DNA from: Actinomycetota bacterium
Lineage (GTDB): Bacteria > Actinomycetota > Humimicrobiia > Hakubellales > JAMDDV01
Direction: 5' to 3'
Assembly (NCBI GenBank): GCA_023488455.1
Contig: JAMDDV010000028.1
Span: forward strand, 1-56,927
DNA length: 56,927 bases
How positions within the stretch are numbered: position 1 is the stretch's first letter; the number at the start of each line of letters is the position of its first letter. Made by a program: the position numbers and the translations under genes. Positions 32,700 through 41,728 of the stretch are shown one piece after another. The notes under the pieces are model-generated. The model was not told the DNA's origin. It worked only from the letters and a program-made list of their open reading frames with translations, and searched no databases.

Positions 32700-34053
32700 A
32701 TCCGAGCTCCCTCTCAGTTTCAGCAATGACTTCCTCAATTATATCCAGTGCTTTATTAGCAATCTCCTCCTCCATTATGAGCGGAGGCGACATCCTGAGG
32801 TTGTGTCCAGCAGGTATCCAGGCAACGCCCCTGGTAAAAGCCTTCTGGTAGACCATCTCTCCCGCCTTTGTGAATGGCTCTCGTGTTCCTCTATCCTTCA
32901 CCAATTCAATGCCCAGCAGGCAACCTTTCCCCCTTACCTCACCCACGATCCTGTGGTCATCATAAATCTTCTGCAATTTCTTCATGCAGAATTCGCCCAA
33001 CTTAGCCGACTTTTCAACGATGTTCTCCTCCTCTATTATACGCAGAGAAGCCAGGCAAGCGGCACTCGCCATCGGATTTCCACCATAACTTGTAGAAGCA
33101 CTTATCTTCTCAAGCACATCCGTATATTCATCCTTAACAGCAAATGCTGTCACCGGGAATCCGTTTGCCATCCCCTTCCCCAGTACTATCACATCTGGGA
33201 CAACGTTATAGTGGTCAACGCAGAACATCTTCCCGGTTCTCGCAAATCCGGTCAATACCTCATCAACGATAAGGAGTATGCCCAGCTTATCACAAATAGC
33301 ACGCAGTTTCGGGAGGTAATCGTTCTGATAAACAATGGAACCGCCCCAGCCCTGTATGGGTTCAAGGCACACACCAGCTACAAATCCGGTACCCTCATAT
33401 TTAATCGCGTTCTCAAGATAATCGAGGCAATAAATATTGCACTGCGGATATTTCATCTTAAATGCGCAGTGGTAGCAGTGTCCTGAGGGAACAAGATGAT
33501 AACCCACGGCTCGTGGTCCACAGGTGAAGTTGTGCACCTGCGTCAGGCTTACCGCTCCCATTGTCTTGCCGTGAAAATCACCCCAGAACGAAAAAAATTC
33601 ATACTTTTTCGTAGCCGTCCTGGCCGCACGGAGAGCTGCTTCAACAGCTTCAGTACCGGCACAATACATCTGGATACCATTAAGGTTGCCTGGCGTTACC
33701 GAAGCGAGCTTTTCAAGAAAAAGCGTCTTTATCTCAGTGGTGTAGTCGTGACAGTTCATCAGCCTGCCAACCCATTTCTGGGTCAACTCCACCACCTTAG
33801 GATGGCAGTGTCCGAGATTGGTAACATAGATTCCGGAAGAAAAATCTATATACTTGTTACCGTCAACATCGGTGAGCACAACTCCCCTGCCTTCCTCGAA
33901 AGCCACTGGAAAAAGCTTGACCTGTGAAGAATAGCCCTTCATATGCTTTTCGGCCCGAGAGTGGAGCTCCCTTGAGCGCGGCCCCGGGGGCAGCACCCTT
34001 ATATCAGGTATCCTGGACAAATCTACTTTAGCCCAATCTTTATCATAAGTCAT
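32692..34053 (-). CDS. Class III pyridoxal-phosphate aminotransferase (GABA/acetylornithine type)
   Basis: 453 residues. The cofactor lysine is in VIVLGKGMANGFPV near 291 and the Asp that holds the pyridine ring in LIVDEVLTGFARTG near 262; DGNKYIDFSSGIYVTNLGHCHPKVV and GTEAVEAALRAAR are also typical. An insert SGHCYHCAFKMKYPQCNIYC places four cysteines (C-x2-C-x8-C-x3-C) near residue 195, a feature known in some branches of this family. The amino donor or acceptor cannot be named: 4-aminobutyrate, an omega-amino acid or an amino sugar acid are all possible. It begins the Gfo/Idh/HAD transcript; a good promoter lies 42 bases upstream. Confidence 0.9.
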   Translation of the reverse strand: MTYDKDWAKVDLSRIPDIRVLPPGPRSRELHSRAEKHMKGYSSQVKLFPVAFEEGRGVVLTDVDGNKYIDFSSGIYVTNLGHCHPKVVELTQKWVGRLMNCHDYTTEIKTLFLEKLASVTPGNLNGIQMYCAGTEAVEAALRAARTATKKYEFFSFWGDFHGKTMGAVSLTQVHNFTCGPRAVGYHLVPSGHCYHCAFKMKYPQCNIYCLDYLENAIKYEGTGFVAGVCLEPIQGWGGSIVYQNDYLPKLRAICDKLGILLIVDEVLTGFARTGKMFCVDHYNVVPDVIVLGKGMANGFPVTAFAVKDEYTDVLEKISASTSYGGNPMASAACLASLRIIEEENIVEKSAKLGEFCMKKLQKIYDDHRIVGEVRGKGCLLGIELVKDRGTREPFTKAGEMVYQKAFTRGVAWIPAGHNLRMSPPLIMEEEIANKALDIIEEVIAETERELGYA

Positions 34054-34094
34054 ATTTACTCCTTTTTAGCGGTTGTCGAAATATTTGAGTAGAT

Positions 34095-34123
34095 ATAATA
34101 CTGTTTTTGAACAGTTTTGACAA
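34095..34123 (-). promoter_or_regulatory. Promoter with operator-like spacer, upstream of the aminotransferase gene
   Basis: Minus strand: TTGTCA (34123-34118), exactly 17 bases, TATTAT (34100-34095). The spacer contains the inverted repeat ACTGTT/AACAGT (34100-34115, loop of four), placed where a repressor would compete with RNA polymerase. Confidence 0.55.
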
Positions 34124-34192
34124 AAAAATGCCTGAATTTGACAAACTTAAAGCAATATCGTGCAAAAACGATTAACTAAACGGGGTTATACA

Positions 34193-35515
34193 TCAGATCA
34201 GTGGGTTGATGACAAGACCGGTCAGCATTTTTGGGTAAAAATCAGTGGATTTCTGCGGCATCTTTTCACCGCGCTCACAAATAGTTCTTACCTGCTCAGT
34301 TCGCGTTGGGTTCATCACAAAAGCCATCTGGGCCTCCCCTTCTGCAACCATGTCATATAACTCACTTAACTCCCTGACATATTTTACATTGGACTCCGAT
34401 CTTAATTTCTCCTCAGTGATACCCAGAATTTCATCAAGTATAAGCTTATGCAATATCGCGACATCGAGATTCTTCCATTCGATGGAATATGACCCATCGA
34501 TGAGCTCTTCGGGCTTACGACCTTCTTTCAATTTAAAGACAAAGAAATCACCGTTACCTTCATAAAAATACCCTATACTGACAGTGGATGACTTCCAATC
34601 CTGTGTACCAGGAATGTCCATATAATTCAGGACACTCTCAAGGCTTTGCCCACAATTAATGATATCAAAGTTCACGGATACTCTTGAAAGGAAATCTTCA
34701 ATGCTGAAGTCTTCAATTTCGAAGACAGCCCTGTGCGTGGGAAGTATTCTTAGGGCAGGATCATCAATGGAGACAAGGGCAGACATAATAAAGTCGTAAG
34801 ACTTTTCAGCACCATCAGCATCCAACTTGCGCATTTTATCGCGATAAATAAGTGATGACTCGTATCTATGATGGCCATCGGCGATATACAACTTTTTATC
34901 GCCAAACCAAGCAGTTATCTGCTCAATCAACTCAGCGTCGCTCAGACGCCAAAGACGGTTCCTTATGCCAAGGTCATCTATAATATCAAAAAGAGGTCGC
35001 CTGCTTTTTATGCAGCTTTTCAACATCCTGACTATTTCCATGTTCTTATCCTGATACAGCATGAAGACAAGCTCAAGATTAGCTTTTGTTTTCTCGAGCA
35101 GTTTTAACCTATCTTCCTTTGGTTTGGAGAGCGTGTTCTCATGCGGAAGGATCACACCTTTTGAAAACTCAACTAACTGGACATCTGCAATGAGCGACAA
35201 CCTGCAAAAGTACTCACCTCTTAATTCGAACTCCTGTTCATAAACGTAAAAAGAAGGTTCGCTATCCCGGTTCAAAATACAAGAGCTGATCCACGTGGTA
35301 AAAAGGTTCTTTGCTCTTTCATACTTATCAGATACCTGACCATGCTCTGGAATATCATATCCCAGTATCAAACGAACAATATTATAGGGACTTTTATGAT
35401 GATAGGATCTTCGCATGTTCTCATCGATCTTATCGTAGGGCTGAGTTACTACATCTTGTATGTTGATTAGATCCGTGTTGTACCTTACACCGCAAAACGG
35501 TTTAATTCTCGCCAT
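34193..35515 (-). CDS. DUF1015-family protein
   Basis: 440 residues, the usual length. The N-terminus MARIKPFCGVRYNTDLINIQDVVTQPYDKI matches the DUF1015 start (P-F-x-x-x-R-Y ... PPYDVI), and SPYNIVRLILG, ILPHENTLSKPKEDRLKLL and YIADGHHRYESSLIYRDKM follow; the last is the family's most conserved block, with a GHHRY motif. The biochemical role is not established; in other bacteria the family often lies near serine-biosynthesis genes such as phosphoglycerate dehydrogenase and an aminotransferase. Here a class III aminotransferase precedes it by 139 bases. It starts at ATG 35515 and probably forms a transcript with the transporter gene 29 bases upstream. Confidence 0.88.
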   Translation of the reverse strand: MARIKPFCGVRYNTDLINIQDVVTQPYDKIDENMRRSYHHKSPYNIVRLILGYDIPEHGQVSDKYERAKNLFTTWISSCILNRDSEPSFYVYEQEFELRGEYFCRLSLIADVQLVEFSKGVILPHENTLSKPKEDRLKLLEKTKANLELVFMLYQDKNMEIVRMLKSCIKSRRPLFDIIDDLGIRNRLWRLSDAELIEQITAWFGDKKLYIADGHHRYESSLIYRDKMRKLDADGAEKSYDFIMSALVSIDDPALRILPTHRAVFEIEDFSIEDFLSRVSVNFDIINCGQSLESVLNYMDIPGTQDWKSSTVSIGYFYEGNGDFFVFKLKEGRKPEELIDGSYSIEWKNLDVAILHKLILDEILGITEEKLRSESNVKYVRELSELYDMVAEGEAQMAFVMNPTRTEQVRTICERGEKMPQKSTDFYPKMLTGLVINPLI

Positions 35516-35544
35516 AAGTACAAGAATTATAAGGTAAGTTTAGA

Positions 35545-36231
35545 CTATTTCAAAAAATCTTTTGAACCGATATGAAATGGGTTGAACTTCGTTTTATAAT
35601 CGTAATAGTCAACATCCTCTGACCTTTTTAAAAATCTGACTACCGCATACGTAATTGGTGTTGCTAAAACTTCCACCCCAACCTTAAACACATAATTTGA
35701 AATAAATACTGCCAGCAGAAGTCTTAGATCGAAAACACCCAAAAAGGCGATGGTGATAAAGAAAAGTGTGTCCACAAGCTCTCCAACTAATGTTGAGCCT
35801 ATGGTCCTTGTCCAAAGCCACCTTCCTCTGGTAAAAATTTTCATCTTTGCAAGTGTGAAGGAGTTCGAAAACTCTCCTGCAAAGTACGCTATAAGGCTTG
35901 CGGCAACTATCCTGGGGGTAAGCCCTAAGATTTTCACGTAGGCTTCCTGGTTTTCCCAACCCTTTGCCGGGGGAAGGATCTGAACAATGTAAAACACAAA
36001 TGCCGCCAGTGCTGTACAAAAGAAGCCTGTCCAGATAACCCTTCGCGCCTTTGAGTACCCGTAAACTTCTGTCAGTATATCCCCGAAGATATATGATAGA
36101 GGAAATAGAATAGTACCCCCATCAAATGTAAAAAATCCAAGTTGCAGTATCTTGGTAGAAGCCACATTTGATATGATCAAAATGGCAACAAACAACGCCA
36201 TTATATAGGTAAAATATTTATATTCTTTCAA
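35545..36231 (-). CDS. yhhQ: Queuosine-precursor transporter (YhhQ/VUT family)
   Basis: 228 residues with six hydrophobic segments. The family signature is clear: NVASTKILQLGFFTFDGGTILFPLSYIFGDILTEVYGYSKARRVIW near the start, then YFAGEFSNSFTLAKMKIFTRGRWLWTRTIGSTLVGELVDTLFF in the middle. It imports 7-deazaguanine precursors for queuosine tRNA modification (function known for E. coli YhhQ). No preQ1 riboswitch is visible upstream. It starts at TTG 36231. The 175 bases upstream, to the next operon's end at 36408, contain no gene. Confidence 0.92.
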   Translation of the reverse strand: MKEYKYFTYIMALFVAILIISNVASTKILQLGFFTFDGGTILFPLSYIFGDILTEVYGYSKARRVIWTGFFCTALAAFVFYIVQILPPAKGWENQEAYVKILGLTPRIVAASLIAYFAGEFSNSFTLAKMKIFTRGRWLWTRTIGSTLVGELVDTLFFITIAFLGVFDLRLLLAVFISNYVFKVGVEVLATPITYAVVRFLKRSEDVDYYDYKTKFNPFHIGSKDFLK

Positions 36232-36407
36232 TTCATGATAATTTGTGGAAATTTAATTAAATTGGAAAGATACTAACTATTTTCTATATTCTTGTAAAGT
36301 TTCAATCATCGCTATCAGCTGTTTAGAATCAAGTTTTATCAAGCCTAAACTTAACTCCAGACTAAAGGTTAAAAAGAGAAATTTTCTAAAATTTTTTCAG
36401 CCCAATC

Positions 36408-37568
36408 TTACTCTATTGTTATAGGGTATTTTCCGTAACTCTTTGCTGTCTCAAGCATAGCTATTACATTTTGTGGAGGCGTATCATCCTGTATATTATG
36501 AGCAGCAGCTAAAATATATCCTCCGCCAGGAGCAAAGCCCTTGATTCTTTTTTTAACTTCTTCCTCCACATCTACAGGCGTTCCTCTTGGCAATACATTC
36601 TGCTGATCGATGCCTCCATGAAAGATAACGCGATCCCCAAACCTCTTTTTAAGATCCAAGGGGTCTTCCATGCCGTGAGCAAAGGGTTGAATAGGATTTA
36701 TGATATCAACACCTATGTCAATCAGGTCATCTATCAAATCAACGATCGAGCCGCAACTGTGATGTAATATTTTTGCTTTCGTTTTTGACTTAATTAAATC
36801 AAGGACTCTTTTATGAAAGGGTTTAATTATCTCCCTATAAGTTTCCAGGGATATCATCAGGCCAGTTTGCATCCCAAAGTCATCGGTTCTTTCGACTATA
36901 CTAATAAACGGGCCCACTATATTTAGAAAGTTACTCCATATAGCCTCTTCAAATTCACATATTTTCTCCAATAGCTTCAGGGCAAAATTCTTGTCTGTCT
37001 TGATATCAATGAGAAACTGATCCATCCCTCTCAACCATTGCGCAGTCTCAAAAAGACCGCCTGCTACAGCCGTGGCAGCAACTGCATAATCTGTATTATG
37101 AAAAATATCTTCAACCCTCTCCCTGATTCCTGAGTACAGGGAAGGATCATCTGGATCAGGCCAATCGAATTTCTCAAGATCGTAAATGTCAAAATCTTCA
37201 AGAGGATGAGCTATCATTTCAGAGTAGTAGCCAAAGGGATTAGGGGTCCTTCGCCAGACAATTCCAAATTCATCAGTCCAACTCCCATCTGCATTATAAA
37301 CTAATCCATTTCTTTCTGATTCATTTGGAAAGATGTGTCTAATATCTATATCGAGATATTCCAGAACTCTTTCATCATAATATTTAATAACACCCCATGA
37401 GCTTACCTTCGTACCTGAATCATCACTCATGCCCAGATATTTCTTTAGATTCCAGTATGCATTCTCCATCATGCTAGAGATTGGCCCACCCAAATCAAGG
37501 GGTACACGATCTGGCTCCTGGTAATTCAAAGCCCTTACAACTCGCTCGCGGTGAGTTAATTTTTTCAA
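36408..37568 (-). CDS. URO-D-superfamily protein (third copy)
   Basis: 386 residues. TTG start at 37568 with GGAG eight bases upstream; it overlaps the stop of the FGGY kinase by four bases. The opening THRERVVRALNYQEPDRVPLDLGGP is shared with 14090-15229. The zinc-type motif is HHSCGS near 270, but the third ligand position reads YILAAAHNIQDDTPPQN, with Ala where the homologue has Cys. The conserved His-Asn that follows could act instead. The two proteins are close enough in layout to be paralogues that act on related compounds. Last gene of the kinase/oxidase/transporter operon. Confidence 0.8.
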   Translation of the reverse strand: MKKLTHRERVVRALNYQEPDRVPLDLGGPISSMMENAYWNLKKYLGMSDDSGTKVSSWGVIKYYDERVLEYLDIDIRHIFPNESERNGLVYNADGSWTDEFGIVWRRTPNPFGYYSEMIAHPLEDFDIYDLEKFDWPDPDDPSLYSGIRERVEDIFHNTDYAVAATAVAGGLFETAQWLRGMDQFLIDIKTDKNFALKLLEKICEFEEAIWSNFLNIVGPFISIVERTDDFGMQTGLMISLETYREIIKPFHKRVLDLIKSKTKAKILHHSCGSIVDLIDDLIDIGVDIINPIQPFAHGMEDPLDLKKRFGDRVIFHGGIDQQNVLPRGTPVDVEEEVKKRIKGFAPGGGYILAAAHNIQDDTPPQNVIAMLETAKSYGKYPITIE

Positions 37569-39100
37569 TATAAGTTCTCCTTAGACAAGGATTTGGACAT
37601 CTCCACCAAGCCTTCATGGATCAATTTAAATCTTTTAAATTGCTGCTTGTAAAAATTAGATAAACTGACATCCGGTTCTACTTTATCTGTATAATGTACA
37701 CATTTCGAGACAGCATCTTCAAAATCGCGAAAGCTTCCTGCCCCAATTCCTGCCAACATCGCTGCTCCAAGTGATGCGTCTGCTTCCTCGGTCAATATCA
37801 GATTAATGCCAAGCACATTGCTTATTGTCTGACACCAAATTTTACTTAACGTTCCCCTACCAACAGCAACAAAATCTTTTGGCATCCTCACTCCGATGCT
37901 AGATAAATTGTTCATTGCTTCCTGAAGATCATAGGCAGTACCCTCAAATACAGCCCTTGCAAAATGTCCTCTTCTATGACCTGAGTTAATGCCAATAAAC
38001 TGTCCTCTTAAATTAGGCACCCAATAAGGCGCCGCGGTAGTAAATGAATGAAAGAAAAGACCATCTGCTCCTTCAGGTACTGAAGCAGCCTCTCTATCCA
38101 CCAACTGATACAAATCAGCTATATCTTCATTACCTGTTGATTTTTGAGAATCTGGTATATAGAAGGCATCTCGAAACCATCTAACGCTGGATCCAAAAGC
38201 CGCGCTTGTGCCTTCTAAAATATAAACTCCAGGGACTGAATGCGCGCTAAATGGGCATTTGCTTTTTTCATCAAGTACGGGCGTATCCAGGCTAATTGAT
38301 ATCGTTGCACAAGTTCCGAACCTTATCATGCCTTGCCCTGATTTTACTACTCCAGCAGCCAAATTATCTGCGGATACATCTCCTGTCCCTGTTATCACAG
38401 GTATACCCGCCCGCAAACCAGTTTCAGCAGAAACCTCATCTGTTATTAGGCCTGCTATATCAAATGCACTCTTCACAGATGGCAATATTTCACCAGGAAC
38501 TCCAATCGAACTGACTATCTCCTGAGACCATTCGCTCTGTTTTAAATCATACATATAGCTGCTCGATGCAAGTGTTGGATCTGTGACAAGGTTTCCCGTA
38601 AGCCTCATGCACACATAGTTACTAGCCCAAAGAATTTTATGTATAGAATTGAAAACTTCATGTTGATTGCATTGCACCCAAAGCAATTTAGGTAAAGTAT
38701 AAGTAGAATTAAGAGGGTTTCGTGTTATTTCCAATGCTCTGCGACCAAGTTTAGACTGTATATTACCCAGTTCGTCAAAGCCTCTTTCATCATACCAGAG
38801 TATTGCTGGCCGCAAGGATCTTCTGTCTTCATCAACAAATGCCACGGTAACCATCTGACCAGTCAGTCCAATTGCAACGATATCAGCCGGTGATATACCC
38901 GAAGTCCTATAGGATGATTCAAAAGTCTCCAAGAATGCTTGATACCACTGCTCAGGATCTATTTCGGCCCAACCAGGAGTGGGGCTAATAGGCCAGTACT
39001 CTTTAGATGCCTGCCCTATTACCTCACCGTCAGAACTTATTATGATCGTTTTGCATGAACTTGTTCCGATATCGGAACCTAAAAAGAATCCCTTCCTCAT
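37565..39100 (-). CDS. FGGY-family carbohydrate kinase (xylulokinase-like)
   Basis: About 511 residues from the ATG at 39100; a TTG at 39127 adds nine residues. ASKHA fold: FLGSDIGTSSCKTIIIS at the start (phosphate 1), GLTGQMVTVAFVDEDRR near 80 with the GLTGQM typical of xylulokinases, ILWYDERGFDEL, VITGTGDVSADNLAAGV near 240 (the catalytic Asp) and VAVGRGTLSKIWCQTISNVLG near 420. It phosphorylates a ketose or polyol. The neighbouring oxidase and Gfo/Idh genes would supply the ketose from a polyol. It overlaps the URO-D gene and follows the iron-sulfur gene by 36 bases. Confidence 0.9.
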   Translation of the reverse strand: MRKGFFLGSDIGTSSCKTIIISSDGEVIGQASKEYWPISPTPGWAEIDPEQWYQAFLETFESSYRTSGISPADIVAIGLTGQMVTVAFVDEDRRSLRPAILWYDERGFDELGNIQSKLGRRALEITRNPLNSTYTLPKLLWVQCNQHEVFNSIHKILWASNYVCMRLTGNLVTDPTLASSSYMYDLKQSEWSQEIVSSIGVPGEILPSVKSAFDIAGLITDEVSAETGLRAGIPVITGTGDVSADNLAAGVVKSGQGMIRFGTCATISISLDTPVLDEKSKCPFSAHSVPGVYILEGTSAAFGSSVRWFRDAFYIPDSQKSTGNEDIADLYQLVDREAASVPEGADGLFFHSFTTAAPYWVPNLRGQFIGINSGHRRGHFARAVFEGTAYDLQEAMNNLSSIGVRMPKDFVAVGRGTLSKIWCQTISNVLGINLILTEEADASLGAAMLAGIGAGSFRDFEDAVSKCVHYTDKVEPDVSLSNFYKQQFKRFKLIHEGLVEMSKSLSKENLY

Positions 39101-39136
39101 GATTTCATTTCCCGGACTCACTCGCAAAACAGAATC

Positions 39137-40246
39137 TTACTGAATTGTAAGCTTTATTAATTCAAACAAACTAACTATCTCTAAACTGTCTTCTGTCCGA
39201 CGAGAAGAATAAAGATTCTCAACACAATGCGGACAAGGTGAAACTAATAACTTTGCTTTAGATTCCAAAGCTTCACTAAGCACAGAATCTAAAATCCCAG
39301 TAGAAAGGTCAGGAAAGGTAAATGGCAAGGCTAACCCTCCACAAGAACCTGATTCCTTCCTATTCCATATCATCTCCCTAACATCCGAATCTGGAATCAA
39401 ACTGAGAATTCGTCTTGGTTCTTCATACAAATCAGCCGAATCACGCGGACAGCAAAAGTCGAAATATACAACAGGTTGGCTAATATTCCCAGATATTGAA
39501 AGTTTTTCAGTCATAATAATTTCAGAAAGAAAGGTAAAACCATGTACTGCACTCGAACGCAATAAGGATAACTCATCGCGACTCGATTTTTTTAATAGCA
39601 AATCTAAGTCATAAGGTGTCATAAAGACTACCCTTCTGGGTGAACATGCACGAATTAATTGCCTTAAGTTACCTAATGCAAGTTCAGTATCATCGTAATA
39701 ACCAAGTTCATTAAGAAGTGAAGCAGGTGCAGGGAACTTCCCCAAATTAAAGGGCACTAAATTTATCTCTGCTCTGCTTGATATGTGTTTCAAGGCATCA
39801 TAAGAACGTTTTGCATAGATTGAGTCAAACGTTAAGGCAAAAACCACATTATCAGAATTTGAATGAACCTGGCTAACGATACTTTTCAGCCATTCTTCAT
39901 TAAAAATATTGCTCTCAGAAAGTACTTGGGGCATCAAGCCAACGACATAATCTGGAGCGAGGTTCATTTCTACTACATCTCTCCTCGCAGCAAGAACCAG
40001 ATCTGGTACGCTCGTATTATCTAACTTTTTTACCTCGCAAGCCCTGCAGAGATCACACTGATAAATACGATCAACAACTTCATCATCGATCTTTTTAAGC
40101 CCATAGGCAATTAGCGATGACATTAAAGCTTTGCCCCTTGGAGTATGCGTCTCCAGCTTAGTATACTTTGCAACTGGACAAACATAGTTAGCCATTGGAC
40201 AGTTTTTCCATTCCTCAATTGTTTTGCTGTGATCAGTAATATGCAT
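39137..40246 (-). CDS. Iron-sulfur oxidoreductase with CCG domains (GlpC/GlcF-like), partner of the FAD oxidase
   Basis: 369 residues. The N-terminus has CPMANYVCPVAKYTKLETHTP and YQCDLCRACEVKK, clusters of cysteines placed as in the ferredoxin-like part of GlpC. The second half has the CCG signature: FDFCCPRDSADLY, SGSCGGLALPFTFPD and SPCPHCVENLYSS. These hold iron-sulfur clusters that carry electrons from a flavoprotein. It begins 12 bases after the stop of the FAD oxidase gene, so the two form one enzyme, like glycolate oxidase GlcD-GlcF. The acceptor (quinone or a soluble carrier) is not clear. It lacks a membrane helix. Confidence 0.85.
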   Translation of the reverse strand: MHITDHSKTIEEWKNCPMANYVCPVAKYTKLETHTPRGKALMSSLIAYGLKKIDDEVVDRIYQCDLCRACEVKKLDNTSVPDLVLAARRDVVEMNLAPDYVVGLMPQVLSESNIFNEEWLKSIVSQVHSNSDNVVFALTFDSIYAKRSYDALKHISSRAEINLVPFNLGKFPAPASLLNELGYYDDTELALGNLRQLIRACSPRRVVFMTPYDLDLLLKKSSRDELSLLRSSAVHGFTFLSEIIMTEKLSISGNISQPVVYFDFCCPRDSADLYEEPRRILSLIPDSDVREMIWNRKESGSCGGLALPFTFPDLSTGILDSVLSEALESKAKLLVSPCPHCVENLYSSRRTEDSLEIVSLFELIKLTIQ

Positions 40247-40258
40247 GCCCTTTACTCC

Positions 40259-41698
40259 TTATATTGCAAAACCAAGCTTATCTGGGTTCATAATATTATT
40301 GGGATCAAGCACATGCTTGATATTCTCCAATACCTTAAATGCTTCCTTGTATTGTTCTTTCATGAATGGAGCAAGCTGCAGACCTATTCCGTGGTGTTCG
40401 CTTAGTACTCCTCCGTTTGCCAATACTATCTTTATAGCAGTTCTCCAAATTTCATTATTCAATTTTGCGAACTCATGAGGGTCATCTGGAGGGTCTTTGA
40501 CAATGAATCTGGGATAAACAGAAGCACCCCATTCGTACCAGTGAGAAAAGTGCGCTCCAAAAATAATGTTCCACTTCTTAAACTTATCTTCCAACTCTTT
40601 CTTCATTGAAAAATACAAATTTTCGATCTGATCGTGGCTAGTTATAGAATCAACAATGCCATAAAGATATCTCTTGGATTCAAGCGTATGAGGTGGATAA
40701 TATGGGTCATATCTATGATCCCACCAGTGTTTGCCTGACTCCTCACCCAGATCCCTCATCCCATAAATCCTAAATATTTTTAATGCCTTACCTTCCTGTG
40801 CCTTGACAATTTCCTTAAACCCATCAAATCCAACAATCACATATGCACCGTTGTCGACATCTATGCCTAACTCCCTTTTCACTACAGTTCGAGTATCCTC
40901 GTAATCATATACCCTTAACACGCACGGCTGCAGTCTGTTTATCATGATATCTCTGCTAGCTTCCAGAGCTGAGTGCAGATCATCAAACAGAAGGCCACGA
41001 ATTCTACGTACTTCTGGCAGATAGGATATCTTAAGAGTCGCCTCAGTAATTATCCCTAACGTGCCCTCGGCTCCCATAAACAGATGCTCAATCCTAGGTC
41101 CCGATGAATGCTCAGGTACAGGCAAAGTCCTTATAATCTCCCCTGTGGGAAGAACAACCTCAAGTGAGAGGACCATGTCCTCAATTTTGCCATATTTGCT
41201 TGACATCACCCCTGAACCACGGGTTGACAAAAAACCACCCAAAGTAGAACAGTATATTGAAGCAGGAAGATGATTAAGAGTATAACCTTTATAATTCAGA
41301 TATTGTTCAAGATCAATCTGCATAATTCCGGTTTGGGCTGTGACCGTAAGCGAATTTTCATTCAACCTCACGATCTTATCAAGTCTTTTCGTATCTATTA
41401 CTATCCCACCAAATAAAGGAAGCCCACCCCCTAAACCACCTCCACCGCCTCCTCTTGGTGTTATGGGGATCTTAAATTTATTCGCTAAATCTATAATATC
41501 CGATACTTCCCTACTTGATCTTGGAAATACGATACTTTGCGGTAACTTACTCATTAAACCATGATCCATCCAGTGTCTTGATACACACCACACGTCAACT
41601 GAATATGCGCCTTTATCAATTTCCGATGTAAATATATTTTCTCTCCCAACAATCGATTCAAGCTGTTCCTGTACCTGCTCATAAATAAATTCGCGCAT
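40259..41698 (-). CDS. FAD-linked oxidase (GlcD/D-lactate dehydrogenase family)
   Basis: 479 residues. The PCMH FAD fold is shown by VFPRSSREVSDIIDLANKFKIPITPRGGG and a run of glycines, GGLGGGLPLFGGIVIDTKRL, then ASIYCSTLGGFLSTRGSGVMSSKYGKIEDMVL and MGAEGTLGIITEATLKI. The C-terminal EHHGIGLQLAPFM is the conserved substrate-side His motif. It oxidises a 2-hydroxyacid or polyol and passes electrons to the partner iron-sulfur protein at 39137-40246. ATG start, GGAG seven bases upstream. It lies between a Gfo/Idh gene and the iron-sulfur gene in a sugar-uptake operon. Confidence 0.9.
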   Translation of the reverse strand: MREFIYEQVQEQLESIVGRENIFTSEIDKGAYSVDVWCVSRHWMDHGLMSKLPQSIVFPRSSREVSDIIDLANKFKIPITPRGGGGGGLGGGLPLFGGIVIDTKRLDKIVRLNENSLTVTAQTGIMQIDLEQYLNYKGYTLNHLPASIYCSTLGGFLSTRGSGVMSSKYGKIEDMVLSLEVVLPTGEIIRTLPVPEHSSGPRIEHLFMGAEGTLGIITEATLKISYLPEVRRIRGLLFDDLHSALEASRDIMINRLQPCVLRVYDYEDTRTVVKRELGIDVDNGAYVIVGFDGFKEIVKAQEGKALKIFRIYGMRDLGEESGKHWWDHRYDPYYPPHTLESKRYLYGIVDSITSHDQIENLYFSMKKELEDKFKKWNIIFGAHFSHWYEWGASVYPRFIVKDPPDDPHEFAKLNNEIWRTAIKIVLANGGVLSEHHGIGLQLAPFMKEQYKEAFKVLENIKHVLDPNNIMNPDKLGFAI

Positions 41699-41728
41699 TA
41701 ACGAACTCCTTCCGAACCTTTCCTAAAA

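Noticed and set aside
36232..36407. Possible preQ1 riboswitch upstream of the YhhQ-type transporter
   Set aside because: I looked for the paired stem and A-rich tail of the preQ1 class and did not find them.
41340..41564. Proline-rich plus-strand open frame inside the FAD oxidase gene
   Set aside because: The proline run is the antisense reading of the glycine-rich FAD loop.
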